Shown here: positions 35,901 to 46,464 of the stretch, piece after piece
How the letters are laid out: each line of letters opens with the position of its first letter
Position numbering within the stretch: the stretch's first letter is position 1
Assembly (NCBI GenBank): GCA_018136815.1
Contig: CM030933.1
Coordinates: forward strand, 1-64,000
Direction: 5' to 3'
Source: Isochrysis galbana
Lineage: Eukaryota > Haptophyta > Isochrysidales > Isochrysidaceae
Length of the DNA stretch: 64,000 nucleotides
The notes under the pieces: model-generated
Seen by the model: only the letters and a program-made list of their open reading frames with translations
What the model was told of the DNA's origin: nothing
Databases searched by the model: none
Program-made: the position numbers and the translations under genes

Positions 35901-36540
35901 TCACTCGACCTTCTTCGCCGGCTTGCTGGCGGGCACCTTCCGCAACTCGCCGAGCTTGTCAATTGCCAAGGCCGAGATGTCCTTGATCAAGGACATCCCC
36001 TTTGCCATCGCGGCGTCCACTTCGTCCCTCTTCTGCTCGTACCCCTTGGGGAGCGTAAAGGCGCACAGAAAGACTGCGAGCAACAGCGCAGGCGATCAGC
36101 TATGCGGAGAAAGCGAGACACATGCAGCATGGCAGCAAGCCCTCGGACTGTTTGCCCTTGCTCCAGCGTGCCCAATCTCGGCCGAGGCGCACCGACAAAG
36201 AAGAGCCCAGTCGAGCCAAGCATTCGCGACGCAAGAGCGAGCGCATAGAGACCAGCCATCCATTTGAGTGCTAGTGCGGTGTCGTCGGCCAGCATCAGCG
36301 AGCTTGCGGCGTGGAGTGCTCGGTTGATGCCCTCAACAATTTCGGGTAGCGCCGTCTGCACCTCCTCGACTTTCAAGAACGCCTCGGGTGTGCGGGGCTG
36401 CGTGCGCTTCTCAATTACGTTGAGCTCGCCGAGAATGGCGGTGCCGTGACGGTAGCCGAATCGAATGAGAATGTGTAGTCTGAGACGCGCGGGTTGGTGA
36501 GCGAGATCGGGGATACGGGCGAAGGGCGTGAGGTAGCATT
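35901..36540 (-). CDS. Reticulon-like ER membrane protein (partial model, two exons)
   Basis: Minus strand; exon A is about 36540-36193 and exon B 36073-35901, ending at TGA. Spliced, the C terminus reads LFFVVFLCAFTLPKGYEQ followed by KRDEVDAAMAKG, close to the conserved end of the reticulon homology domain (hydrophobic hairpin, then TxPKxYExxxDxVD), with a Lys-rich tail KPAKKVE like an ER-retention signal. Upstream in exon A are RFGYRHGTAILGELN, an amphipathic segment VEEVQTALPEIVEGIN, and a hydrophobic segment ALKWMAGLYALALASRML. Reticulons curve tubular ER membranes. The start and any further 5' exon (36540-36700) are not resolved. It is short for a full reticulon domain, and the first hairpin is weak. 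Confidence 0.55.
36074..36192 (-). other. Intron of the reticulon-like gene
   Basis: 119 bp, sense GTGCGCCTCGG to GTTGCTCGCAG. Splicing joins TTT GTC G to TC TTT CTG and gives a continuous hydrophobic segment entering the conserved LPKGYEQ motif. Confidence 0.65.
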
Positions 36541-37872
36541 GGCGACGTAGGCGGCACGCGTGTGACGCTGCCGTCGGCTTGCATCCTCGTTAGCTAGCGC
36601 ATCATTGTAGTGAGCCAGCCAGCGATGGGACACGCTGATGCTTGTGCGATCTATGCAGCGTCGCACTGGAGGTGGGCGAAGGTGCGAACGCTGGACGGGT
36701 GGGGCAGCGACTCACAGGAGAGCGTACGCGAGCACAGTGACGGATGGGTAGCCCATCTGCAGAGAAGAATTGGGAAGAGGCTCAGAATGGGGTAGGCGTG
36801 GCCCTATGCTTGTGTGGCCGGCTCGAGGCGGGTGTGTTCGGCCAATGGGCTCTCGGCCTAGGGGCTCTCATTCCCTGCCTCTGCCCCTCACTCCAGTCCC
36901 TTGCCCTTCAAATGAGGGGGGGGAGAGACGTGGATGACAGGGGCGGCACGACAGCGAGTGCCTAAACATGAACTGAGTTGGTACCAAGAGGAAGGTCATT
37001 GGCAGAGGAGAGGGAGATGGCGCGTGCGCTGATGTCATTCCAAGAGGAAGGTCATTGGCAGAGGAGAAAGAGATGGTCGAGGAGGGGTGGGGCTGTGGGA
37101 GAGCTGCGACGATGGTACAGCGCAGCACATGATTTAGAGGCATAGACGTTGAGAACCAGACCAGGATGTAAGCAAAGGGGTGGCAGCGGAGTGGTGGAAA
37201 GAGATCATTCAAAGCACACACGCCGCGACTATAGCGGCTCAAGAAGTACAGCACCACCAATGAGAGGGTTGGTGGTGGCAGGAGATGGAGAGATGGAGAG
37301 ACGGAGAGCGATAGGACGGACACTGCTGGAATGGTACGGGCAGGGCAAACGGAAAGATACTGGGGAAGGTGGGGTAGGAAACGAACGGGACGGACAGAGG
37401 GTGGCGGGAGAACATCTGATGTGGAGATAACAGCACACGAGAGAGAAGCCAGAGGGGGGAAGAGAGGGAGGGAGGCAGGAAGTGGATGGGTGAATTGGGA
37501 CAGCAGGGCGGAGGAGGGGGAGGGGGGGGGGGAGGAGGAAGAGCAAGAGAGGGAGAGGAAGATGGGAGAGAGAGAGAGAGAGCAGAGAGAGAACAGAGAG
37601 GGAGGGAGGGGGGAAAGGGGGCGGGGGGGAGGGAGGGAGGGAGGGAGGGAGAGATGAGAGAGGCGCTATCTGGTCTACTGGCTCACCACCCCCATAAGGA
37701 AGAAGAGCAAGAGGCCGATGAAGAAACTGAGGCCTGAGACGAGCGGATCCTCCCAGTACACCAGCGCGTGCACCCGCCGCGCCATGCTGCCGCCGAGCGA
37801 AGGGGAAGACAAGTGCTCCGCCATGCTGCCCTGCCGAGCCTCAGAACCCCGCCAGGGAGAGCGAGAGAGGTG

Positions 37873-37874
<2 letters not shown>
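36541..37874. other. Intergenic; short direct repeat and GA-rich sequence
   Basis: A 28-bp direct repeat beginning CCAAGAGGAAGGTCATTGGC occurs near 36983 and 37040, 57 bp apart. Purine-rich sequence with GGGA and GA repeats fills 37440-37660. No gene recognised. Confidence 0.5.

Positions 37875-37952
<78 letters not shown>
37875..37952. repeat. (GA)n microsatellite
   Basis: Uninterrupted GA tract of about 78 bp, flanked by further purine-rich sequence to 38230 with G runs near 38015-38028. Confidence 0.97.
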
Positions 37953-37955
<3 letters not shown>

Positions 37956-40777
37956 GGTGGGCGGGTGGGGTTAGGAGAGAGAGAGGGAAGGGGGAGAAAG
38001 AAGAGAGAGGGGGAGGGGGGGGGGGGGAGGGGGAGGAAGAGGGGGGGACGGGAGAGAGTCGAAGAAATCTGACTAGAATTTAGAAGAGAGTAGAGAAAGA
38101 GGATGAGGGAGAAGAGAAGAATGGGAGAGGGTAGAGAGAGTGTTTGTTTTTAGTGGGAGGACAGGAGAGAGAGGAGGGGGGAGAGAGAGAGAGGGAGAGG
38201 GAGAGAGAGAAGAAGGGGGGGGAGGGGGAGGGCGGGGGCCGAGGAACCTTCGTCCACTTGAAAAAGGACCGCCTGTTTACGTTTATCTCCTCCTGATCCC
38301 CTCTCGATTCATCTGCGCCAGCAACCCCTCCCCCTCCCTGCCGTCTCTCTCTCTCTCTTCCTCTCTCTTCCTCTCTCTTCCTCTCTCTTCCCTCTTCTCT
38401 CCTCCCCCTCTTCTCCCCCCCCCTCGGTCCTCCCGCCCAACTCTCTTCCCGCCGCGCTGAGGGCGGTGGCCGGCCGCCGCCGGCAGCCACTCACTTGGTC
38501 CCTTCCCTACTTTACTACTTTACTACTTTACTCGCACACGCTCACAGTTTAAAATTAGAGAACTGCACTCGAGTGACGGGCACTTCTCTAAAGCTCTAAA
38601 GTACTCTAGAGTAGAGTATAGAGTAGAGAAAAGTACTACTAGAAAGTAGAGCTCTACAGGCATGACCTTGACCTTGGATCAGCCCTATTTCTATTGGTCA
38701 TAGGTTGACAATCTTACCCTTTCGGGCTCTAGTAGGGCGGTCAAACAGCTATTTGAACTTCTAAGGGTGGAAATTGACCAAGTCAATATTGATATTGAGG
38801 ATTCATGATTCATCACGAGATTTTTTTGGATATGGTGACCAGATAGGTAGGTATAACTAGCACATCGTTCGTCGCTCGTCAATTCATTCGTCTCTTTCTT
38901 ATTTCTTTCTGTTTGTTTCGAGCGTTTATGTTTTTGTTTTTGTTTATCAATTCTTTCATTGATCATTGATTGAGTGGTGTTAGTGTTAGTAGATTGAGTT
39001 TTGTGAGGTGTGGTCACGTGCGTCGCGTCCCCTCCCCCCCCCCCCCCCCCTCAAGATTTTGCCCCAAATGACAAATGAGCAGACTTGCCACGAATAAGAA
39101 TAAACGCGAGCTTGTTTCGACCGTTTGAAGTTTGAAGACGACATCCCTCGCTCCCCGGCAAGAATATTAATTTAGAGGCTTTTTCAGGAGGGAATCGTAG
39201 AAAGTAGAAAGCCTTTTATTTACTAAATCAAAACGCTGATCAACGATGAAAGAGAATAGCCTCCGCACTGGGGGAAAGCTCCCCGAGTCCCTAGTGGCGA
39301 ACACCTACAACGAGAACGAGGACAGGCCTGCATGCATCATACCCCGGTTGTGGATCGTTACGAAAAGCCGCCTCCCATGGAAAGTAACCATCGAAAAAGG
39401 GAAGCAAGCGGGACCAATCGCAAGAGCAAGGAGGGACTCGGGCGATCGCATTGCGCAAGGGCAAGCGGAGACAAACGTGCAGCAATTAAGTGAGACAGGT
39501 GAGGAGGAAACGAAACGCGACGAGGGAAAGGTGCTACTCATACTCATACTCATACAACAAGGCGAGGGTGTCGGTGTCGGTTGATCAATCATTATAAAAG
39601 TGGAGAGTCGATCGCGGATCGCGGATGCGACACAACAACAACAAGATCCCTGCGGACACTCCATGGGCTTCCTGAACCTGAAGCTCAGGGTGGAGGTGGA
39701 GGCATCAGCAACAAATGAGAGATCTCAAAGGCAGCTAGGCGCAGCTGCGGACTGTGAACTGTGAACGGCGACGCCGCGTGGAGACCACGGCCGCGGCCAC
39801 AGCTGGAACGGCGAGAGCTGAAACGCCGGCGAACTACGCCGCCGAGTCAGCTCCGGGCATGCGCATGCGTGGCACCGGCACCGGCTCACGAGTCCTGAGC
39901 ATGACGCCGACTGCAGTTCGTCTTCGGAGCTAATGGGAGCGCAAAAGGCAAAAGGAAAAGGCGATCGACAAAGCAGGCAAAGGCACAAATGAACGCTTCC
40001 TGCCTTCTAAGCAGTTGTAGTTAGTGGGGTTGGCTAGGACAGATGGACATATATTCAAGTTTTATTTTCGTTCTATTATTCTTTATCTGTACATTACTAG
40101 TAGTAGTGTTCTTGCTACAACTTGTGACCGGCGCGCTGCTCCCGGGCTGCTCACCGGGAAGCTACCATTTGTGGCCGCCCTACTCACCTCATTGGGAAAC
40201 CGGGGAAGCGAAACCGGACGGGTTGGGCGGTTGGGCGGCGAGCTACGCAGCGAGCAGAGGTGCGGCGGGATCGCTCGCCAGCCCTAGACAAGCAGCCCGT
40301 ATGCAACGCAAATATGTCACTGCTCATTGCCGTAGGACCCCGTAGGCTGCAAAACAATTCAACCAAGACATACTGGCCACTCACGGAGGATAATCTGGTA
40401 CCTGAGATTCGACAGTATACGGCAATCGAGCTCTCAGCGTTTGCGGAATATCGCGGGACCAACCGCGAGCGCCCTCTTTTGTGTACGACGGGCCGACTTG
40501 GTACTTGCAAATGTGAACGTTTGCAAGAGGCACGGGCGGATGGAGTGAGAACTCGGCGTACGGCCCAACAATCCGACAAGTTCAACAGTCAATTAGTGTC
40601 CTCACCGAAAAATGTGACCCGACGCGCATCAGATCGAATCGGCATAGCAGACTCGATAGAACACAAGCACGAGCATGCACCACCGTGGCACACCAACCGG
40701 TTGCGCGGCTGAGTTGCGCCTCCCTCGCCGTTGCGTGTCCATGGGGATAGGCAAGCGGGGTCGCATACCCGAGCACC
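37953..40777. other. Intergenic; simple repeats, no gene recognised
   Basis: Purine-rich to about 38230; an octamer repeat CTCTCTTC at about 38345-38395; AT-richer sequence at 38500-39000 with TTTACTACTTTACTACTTTAC near 38515 and multiple AGTAGAGTA words; a poly-C run near 39031-39050. Open frames in 39246-40712 have no recognisable domains. This is the 3' flank of the coiled-coil gene. Confidence 0.5.
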
Positions 40778-43700
40778 TTAGCCCCTCTCAGCGGCCACGA
40801 TGTCGGGCCGCGCCTCGGCGTCGTCCTCCGCCTGCAGCATGTACTGCTCGAGCTGCTGCTGGCCGGCAGCGGCGCGCTTGAGAATCTCGAGGCGCTCCTT
40901 GCGCTGTGCGCGCACCACCTGAACTCGCTGCGTCTGAAGCGCGAGCTCGGCGCGTTCGCGACGGAGCTCCTCACGGACGCGCGCCCAGTGCCACGCCAGA
41001 AGCGCAAGTGCGGTGAGCAGGATGGCGGTGGCGTAGACTATTGGGCGGAGCGGGATAAGCCAGGTGGTGCGCGACGAAGAGGGCGCGGCGGCCTCCACGG
41101 CCGCGAGCGCGGCGGCGTACCGCGCGCGCGCTTGCGCGCCGAACGCCATCCAGGAGGCGGGCACACGCGCAGCCCATGCGGCGCCGAGGACGGTTCCAAG
41201 GAGGGACGCGCATTGGAGAAGCGCGGCAGCATCAGCGAGGATGAGGTCGCGCAATCCAGCACGCAGCAAGGGGCCGAGGCCTCCCGTCGCGGCGTTGGCA
41301 GATAGAAGCGAGGCCTCGAGCGATGTGGCGCACCGCTCGTTTGAGGCGTCGAGCTCGGCGACGTTGAGCTGCGGGCGGTGGGCCAACAGGGGTAAGCCTA
41401 GCGCACGTGGGTGGGCAGTGGCGAGATGACGCACCTGCAGCTCCGCGATCTTCTGCTCGCCCTCAACGCGAGAGGCTCTGCACGCCATCATCTGCTTAGT
41501 GACGATGTGCAGCTTCTCCTGACAGAGGGGGGAGCGGAGTGTGTGTGCGTGTGCGTGTGCGTGCGCGCGCGCGAGAGAGAGAGAGGGCGCCCCCTTGCGG
41601 TTCACGGAGCATGGAGTGCACACGCGCAAGCACGGTGGCCGCAAGGTACACACACGCACCTCGGCGACCGACTGCTTGGCAGCCGCACTGGCTTCGGCAG
41701 CGAGCGCGGCCTCGAGCGTGCGCTCGCGCTCAGTGAGCGAGTTCTGCATCGCGCCCGCCTCGAGACTCATCTTGCGCTGTGCCGCGGCGCACGTAGCTGC
41801 CTCGTCAGCGGCACCACGGAGCGCGCCCTCGGTGACGAGACACTGTCGCAGCCGTCCGGTCTCACGCCCGAGCGTCGCGTTAAGCTGCTCGAGGCGGGCG
41901 ATTGCGGCGTCCCGCGCGACGGCGGCCGCCTCACACTCAGCTTGCGTCTGCCACTCGTCTGCAACGCGCGCCTCGCACATGGCGGCTCGCGCGAGCGCCT
42001 CACGCACATTTTTCCTCGCCGTGTCCTCGTGCTTCGATGCACCCTCGGCCTCTGAGCGCGCGACAGTCGCCGCCTCCTCGGCGCGGCGCGCCGCAACCTT
42101 GGCGGCGGCAAGCTGCGCTTCGATGGCGGACAGGCGAGCGCGAGTCTCGTTACAAGCGCCCTCCGCGCCGTCCACGCGCGCGCGCAGCTGGCCCGCCTCG
42201 CCTGCCGCGGCAAGATTGAGCCGCTCAGCCGTTGCGGCCCGCTCGAGCATCTCGGACGCGTGCGCCTTGGCATGCGCGGCGGCAGCCCGCAGCTCCTCCT
42301 CGCGTGCGGCCGACTCGGCGAGGCGCGCGCTTGTCGCGGCGAGATTGCGAGTTACCTCGGCCAGCTGCTCCTCGGCCAGCCGCCGGCCCGTCTCCTCCGC
42401 CTCAGAGCGCTCCTCGGCACGGCTGAGTCGTTCAGCCAAGTCGGCCGCGCGCGCACTCGCGTTGTGCGAGGCGGCGGCCGCTGCCGCCGCCACTGCCGCC
42501 TCGGCAGCGGCGGCGGCGGCGAGAGCCTCGCGCTGCGAGGCGACAACGCCCTCGACGAAGACGGCCCATGGAGCGGCGGGCGGTTCGGCTGCGCCGGTTG
42601 CGCCAACGGATGCGAGTAGTGCAGCAAGCGGCCCCTTGCCGCCCGACTCATCGGCGGCGGCCGTGAGCTGCCGGCGAGCAACGGGATCGAGCGCATCGCG
42701 GAGCAGAAGGAGCTGCGGCTCGGCGAGTGCGGCGCGCGGCGGCGGCGCGGGCATTGCGCCTGCGAGCGCGGCGCGCGGAGCAAGGCCCGGCGCAGGCACC
42801 GCGCGCACGAGGCGCGCGCCACCCTCGTCGCATGGCGCCGTCTCAAGCGCCGCGGCGGGCGGCGGCGCGCTTGCATTGCAGCACGAGAGGTAAGCCCCGC
42901 CGTCGGTCGGGCAGCAGGTGCCCTCGAGACCTTCAGCGCGGCAGGCTGGCCGGCTGTCGCACGAGGCCCATGCACGCGCCGCCTCCTCGTCGGCCAGCCT
43001 TACCGTCCTCACGCAAAAGTGGTCGGGCTGTGGCGCGAGCCGGTCGAGAGCACGTAGCGGGTGGCCCGGCCCGAGCACTCTTGCCGAGGCGAGGTGGCCG
43101 GTGGGCAGCACCGACCAGCGACGCGCTCCGCGACCGGCGCAGCGGCCGAGACCGAGCGGGTGCACCCTGCCTAGCCCCAACCGGCGCGAGAGGCACGCGC
43201 CCGCGCTCGTGCCGGCAGTCACACGCAGGGAGGCGGCGCCCTCGCCTGCACCCGGCCCGACGGCCCAGACCGCCTCGGCAGCGTCGCACGCGCCGAAGCG
43301 AGGCGGTCCACCCGCGGCGCCCTCAGCGCCCGCCGGCCCTGCACTCAGCAGACAGCTCCCGTCGTCCAGCGACTGGATGAGCACCGAGCCGCCTGCGCCA
43401 CCGAGCGCGCCCGCCACGCCCGGCTCACCGCGGCCGAGCGCGGCGGCGACCGCGGCGTAGCGCTCGAGCTCGCCGCGTGGGAGCGGGCGCTGCCAGGCGA
43501 GCGTGTGAACGAGTCCAAGCTCCGCCACGCGCGCGAGCGGGTGAGACCGGTTGGGCGTGGGTGCCACGTGGAGAAGCATCGTGCCCGGCGCCGCAGCCGA
43601 CGCAAACGCCGCCCACTCACGCCGCTCTCCGCGCAGCACGAGCTCGTTAGCAGCGGCGTCGGACTCGAGGAGGCCGGCAAGGCGGAGCGCCCGCCCGTCG

Positions 43701-43966
43701 TTCAGCGAGAGAGCGAGCGTGGCTGGCACACGAGGAGAGGAAGAAGAGAGAGAGGAGGAGGAAGAAGAAGATGAGAGAGTTGCCGAGAGAGGGAGAGAGA
43801 GAGAGGCGGAGAGGGAAGGAGAGGCCCAGCTGGAGTTGGTGGTGAGGAGGCAGAAGAGGCCGAGGCAGCGAGCATCTGCCCGCGCGGGAGGCACGCACAA
43901 CGCCGCCGCAGCAAGCCACACCAGCGGGCGGAGGCGAGAGAGCCGCGAGGCGAGCGAGGCCGACAT
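40778..43966 (-). CDS. Secretory/membrane coiled-coil protein with beta-trefoil-like and Cys-rich region
   Basis: Open for 1062 codons; 993 residues if two in-frame introns (41369-41434, 41519-41659) are removed. Residues 1-31 form a signal peptide (LVWLAAAALCVPPARA). A Ser-rich linker follows, then an N-terminal region with repeats resembling ricin-type beta-trefoil QxW blocks (SLDDGSCLL, ACDAAEAVWAV, RCAGRGARRWSVL; about 200-310). A Cys-rich segment (CDSRPACRAEGLEGTCC, then YLSCC; about 355-390) resembles a motif I know from algal proteins. A long Ala/Glu/Arg coiled coil (about 490-830) follows, then hydrophobic segments, the clearest being IVYATAILLTALALLAWHW near the C terminus, and a short basic cytosolic coiled coil. 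Likely a type I protein of the secretory pathway or nuclear envelope. Function unknown; a KAR5/GEX1-like layout is one speculative comparison. Confidence 0.75.
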   Translation of the reverse strand: MSASLASRLSRLRPLVWLAAAALCVPPARADARCLGLFCLLTTNSSWASPSLSASLSLPLSATLSSSSSSSSLSSSSPRVPATLALSLNDGRALRLAGLLESDAAANELVLRGERREWAAFASAAAPGTMLLHVAPTPNRSHPLARVAELGLVHTLAWQRPLPRGELERYAAVAAALGRGEPGVAGALGGAGGSVLIQSLDDGSCLLSAGPAGAEGAAGGPPRFGACDAAEAVWAVGPGAGEGAASLRVTAGTSAGACLSRRLGLGRVHPLGLGRCAGRGARRWSVLPTGHLASARVLGPGHPLRALDRLAPQPDHFCVRTVRLADEEAARAWASCDSRPACRAEGLEGTCCPTDGGAYLSCCNASAPPPAAALETAPCDEGGARLVRAVPAPGLAPRAALAGAMPAPPPRAALAEPQLLLLRDALDPVARRQLTAAADESGGKGPLAALLASVGATGAAEPPAAPWAVFVEGVVASQREALAAAAAAEAAVAAAAAAASHNASARAADLAERLSRAEERSEAEETGRRLAEEQLAEVTRNLAATSARLAESAAREEELRAAAAHAKAHASEMLERAATAERLNLAAAGEAGQLRARVDGAEGACNETRARLSAIEAQLAAAKVAARRAEEAATVARSEAEGASKHEDTARKNVREALARAAMCEARVADEWQTQAECEAAAVARDAAIARLEQLNATLGRETGRLRQCLVTEGALRGAADEAATCAAAQRKMSLEAGAMQNSLTERERTLEAALAAEASAAAKQSVAEVRVCTLRPPCLRVCTPCSVNRKGAPSLSLARAHAHAHAHTLRSPLCQEKLHIVTKQMMACRASRVEGEQKIAELQVRHLATAHPRALGLPLLAHRPQLNVAELDASNERCATSLEASLLSANAATGGLGPLLRAGLRDLILADAAALLQCASLLGTVLGAAWAARVPASWMAFGAQARARYAAALAAVEAAAPSSSRTTWLIPLRPIVYATAILLTALALLAWHWARVREELRRERAELALQTQRVQVVRAQRKERLEILKRAAAGQQQLEQYMLQAEDDAEARPDIVAAERG
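41369..41434 (-). other. In-frame intron of the coiled-coil gene (66 bp)
   Basis: Sense GTGCGTCATCTC to CCGCCCGCAG. Its length is a multiple of three with no stop, so unspliced RNA stays open. Its translation (HLATAHPRALGLPLL...) interrupts otherwise heptad-like sequence, which supports it being an intron. Confidence 0.75.
41519..41659 (-). other. In-frame intron of the coiled-coil gene (141 bp)
   Basis: Sense GTGCGTGTGTGTACC to CCCCTCTGTCAG, 47 codons and stop-free. The encoded stretch (Cys-rich, then alternating Ala-His) is unlike the flanking coiled coil. Splicing joins SVAE to EKLHIVTKQ. Confidence 0.8.
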
Positions 43967-44808
43967 TCTCTCTCCTCCCCCCTTCTCTCCTCTCCTCTCT
44001 GTCTCTCTCCTCTACTCTCTCTCCTCGATCTCTCCTTTCTCTTACGAATCTCTCCTCCACTCTCTCCCTCCCTCCCCCCTCCCCCCCTTCTCTTCTCTTT
44101 ATCCTGTCCTTTGATCTCCCCTTCTCTCTCTTCAGCCCTTCTTCACATACTGTTTTCTGATTCTTTTTGCTCCCCACAGACTCTCTCCTCCGACGCGCTC
44201 CCTCCCTTCCTCGCCCTCCCTCTCTCCTCTCTCTCTCTTCTCTCCCCTCTCTCTCTTTCTTTTCCTACCTGACCACCGTCGTCGTCGTTTGGCTCGTCCT
44301 CTCCCTCACACGAAGGGACGACGAGGAGAGGGGGGGGGGGGGGAGAGATACACTCTCTCAAAATAAAATTCGAGTGAAGTAAAACTAGTGTGTGTTTTAC
44401 AAGTTACTGCACGTCTTGCGGGACCACACCGAACGTAGAAAGTAGAAAACACACTCTGTACTCTGTACTCTGTACTCTGTGGCGTAGAAGACTCGTGCTC
44501 TCGTGCTCGTCGCCGAGTATTCATGCCAAAATGGCTCGAATACAACAAGAGGCCATGGGGACGGCACTCCTGGCGGGCGGCCTGCGCCTCCTCCACGCAA
44601 TTGAGCCCCTCCGCATCGCGGGGGAGCCCCCGCGAGGCCATCCTCATCCTCATCTTTCGCCTGTGGCCAGGCGGTTGGCTCGTAGGCGTGCTGGCGTCTC
44701 ACTAGGTTTTCTCCCAATGAGAATGAGCGTCTGGCCTGCGAGGGGGGCGGTGCAATCGGGTGCTTGCAGTAAGGGTGCACCATTCACCATTAAGAACCCC
44801 CCCCATTA
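43967..44808. other. CT-rich upstream region of the coiled-coil gene; no gene
   Basis: Pyrimidine-rich from 43967 to about 44260 (CTCTCC and CTCTCT runs), i.e. purine-rich in the sense of the flanking gene, then a G run near 44330-44342, an ACTCTGT repeat at 44453-44480 and a C run ending just before the E3 LTR. No coding region supported. Confidence 0.5.
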
Positions 44809-46207
44809 TGTCAGAGCAAGGCTCATCTCACTCTTGGTGATGGCCTGCGAGGGCGCGCCGGCAGCTAGCGCGGAATGCGGTTCTTGCGGGGAGCTCATGG
44901 AGCTTTCCTCGGGGGTGACTACGGGCATGGTGATCGACGCACGACGCACGACGCACGGAGGGCGCGGAAGTGTGGAAGGAGGCTTGTGGGAGGTGGTGGC
45001 AGGCGACTGGGGGTGGCTCAGGCGCGTGCTTGGCTTGTATTGACTCGTTGACTCGTGGTATAGACTCGGGAACTCGGGGGGACTCGCTTGGGAACACGGT
45101 GGGACTCGACGAAGTTGCTACAAAAACACTCACAAGAAACCCAAAAACCAAAGTCCTTGGGCTCAGAAAACTAACGTAAACACTCCGGAATCATACGATA
45201 AACAAACCCTCCCCGTGCGACAAAGGCTGAGGTCGCGATCGATCGCCATGCGCGAAGAAATACGGAAAGAGAGCGCAAAACTACGCAAACGAAGGGTTCA
45301 AACTATCGTTAAAGTGAAAACTCGTCCGCTGAAGCCAACGCGGAGGGTCGAGGAGAGGTCCAAACTCGCGCGGGGGGAAGAAGGCGATGTGCAGAGAGAC
45401 CTTCTAGACAAGCGACGAGCAAGGGGCGACGAAACAAGACGCGAGACGCGGGGCGCGTGCCATTCGTTCTACCTTTCTTTTACCGAAACCACGGCGAAAC
45501 TAACGTTAAACGTCGGTGCCCCCTCCGCGAGAATCGCGAAGAAGAACGGACGAGATGAAGGCAATCATCGAAGGAATCGCGAGAGGAATCGAAGCGAAGG
45601 GGGGGGAATAACGCGCGCGGGGGGGGGGAACGAACGACGGCCGGAGGAAACGAACCGCGCACGGAGGAGAAGAACCTCGCGCGGGGGGGGGATAATATAA
45701 CGGCCGGAAGCGACGGATGGCACGCCGAGGGAAAGAACCTGCCGCGGGGGGGGCGAGGGACCGAGGGCACGGCGGGGCAGCGTGGGAGGGCGCGAGGCCG
45801 ATCTCGGAACGAGATCGCGTCCTTTCCCTCGCGGAGCGCGGAGAGACCCCCCACGAGATATCTTGGGACCGGAGAATGTTTTGGACGAATCTTCCTACCG
45901 TCGGCCGAGGAGAGGCGGACGGAGAGAGAGAGAGAGAGTCTCGCAGAGCGACTGCAGAACGAGAAGTCGAAGTCATGCCGGTTTATTACCTTAAACGAGC
46001 CAACAATTATAGTAACAGCAAAAACAAAATTCGAATCGCAAATTTCGAGATCAAAATCTGCAAACCTGGACTTGAGACCATGGGGAATCCGAATCTGTGT
46101 GTCTTGTGCGTCAGTGGCAACACGGGGAACTGTTCAATTGTAATTGTGAGCGCGTACCTTACACGAATATTCATGCCTACAGCCTTCAGGTGGGCAGGAA
46201 TACAACA
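44809..46207 (-). repeat. E3 3' LTR (family B)
   Basis: 1399 bp, plus-strand TGTCAGAGCAAGG to ATACAACA, matched in reverse complement by 58161-59537. It includes a GA-rich stretch near 45925-45940 (sense CT tract) like family A LTRs and a TATATTA-type sequence (sense) at about 45693-45700. G runs of different length distinguish the two copies. Confidence 0.92.
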
Positions 46208-46464
46208 CCCCCCGACTTAAATCGAGACGTCTCCCGATGTCGAGCCAAGAGAGTTCCTTTAACCATACGAGACGAGAGACCTAAAAGAGGAGGATTAACC
46301 CATGGATCCAAAGCGAGCACAAAATCGGCAGCTTAGCGCGGCGGCCCCCGATTTCGTACGTCACGTCCTACCACGTTCTCCCTTTTACAGGAGTTTTGCT
46401 CGGGCAGTTGCGCTGGGTCAGGCGCTGACGCGACGCTAATCATCCACTTCCGGTCGACTTAGCG
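46208..46464 (-). promoter_or_regulatory. E3 polypurine tract and conserved 3' UTR
   Basis: CCCCCC at 46208-46213, then the same GAGACGTCTC palindrome block as family A. AGCACAAAATC at 46316-46326 is the sense-strand complement of the family B primer-binding region seen in E4 (59538-59548). TTCTCCCTTTTACAGGAG is also kept (about 46376). These blocks are conserved although the neighbouring LTRs are not alignable over most of their length. Confidence 0.75.

Noticed and set aside
41541-42893. 450-codon plus-strand Ala/Ser/Arg-rich frame
   Set aside because: Antisense shadow of the coiled-coil gene, produced by its GC-rich third positions.
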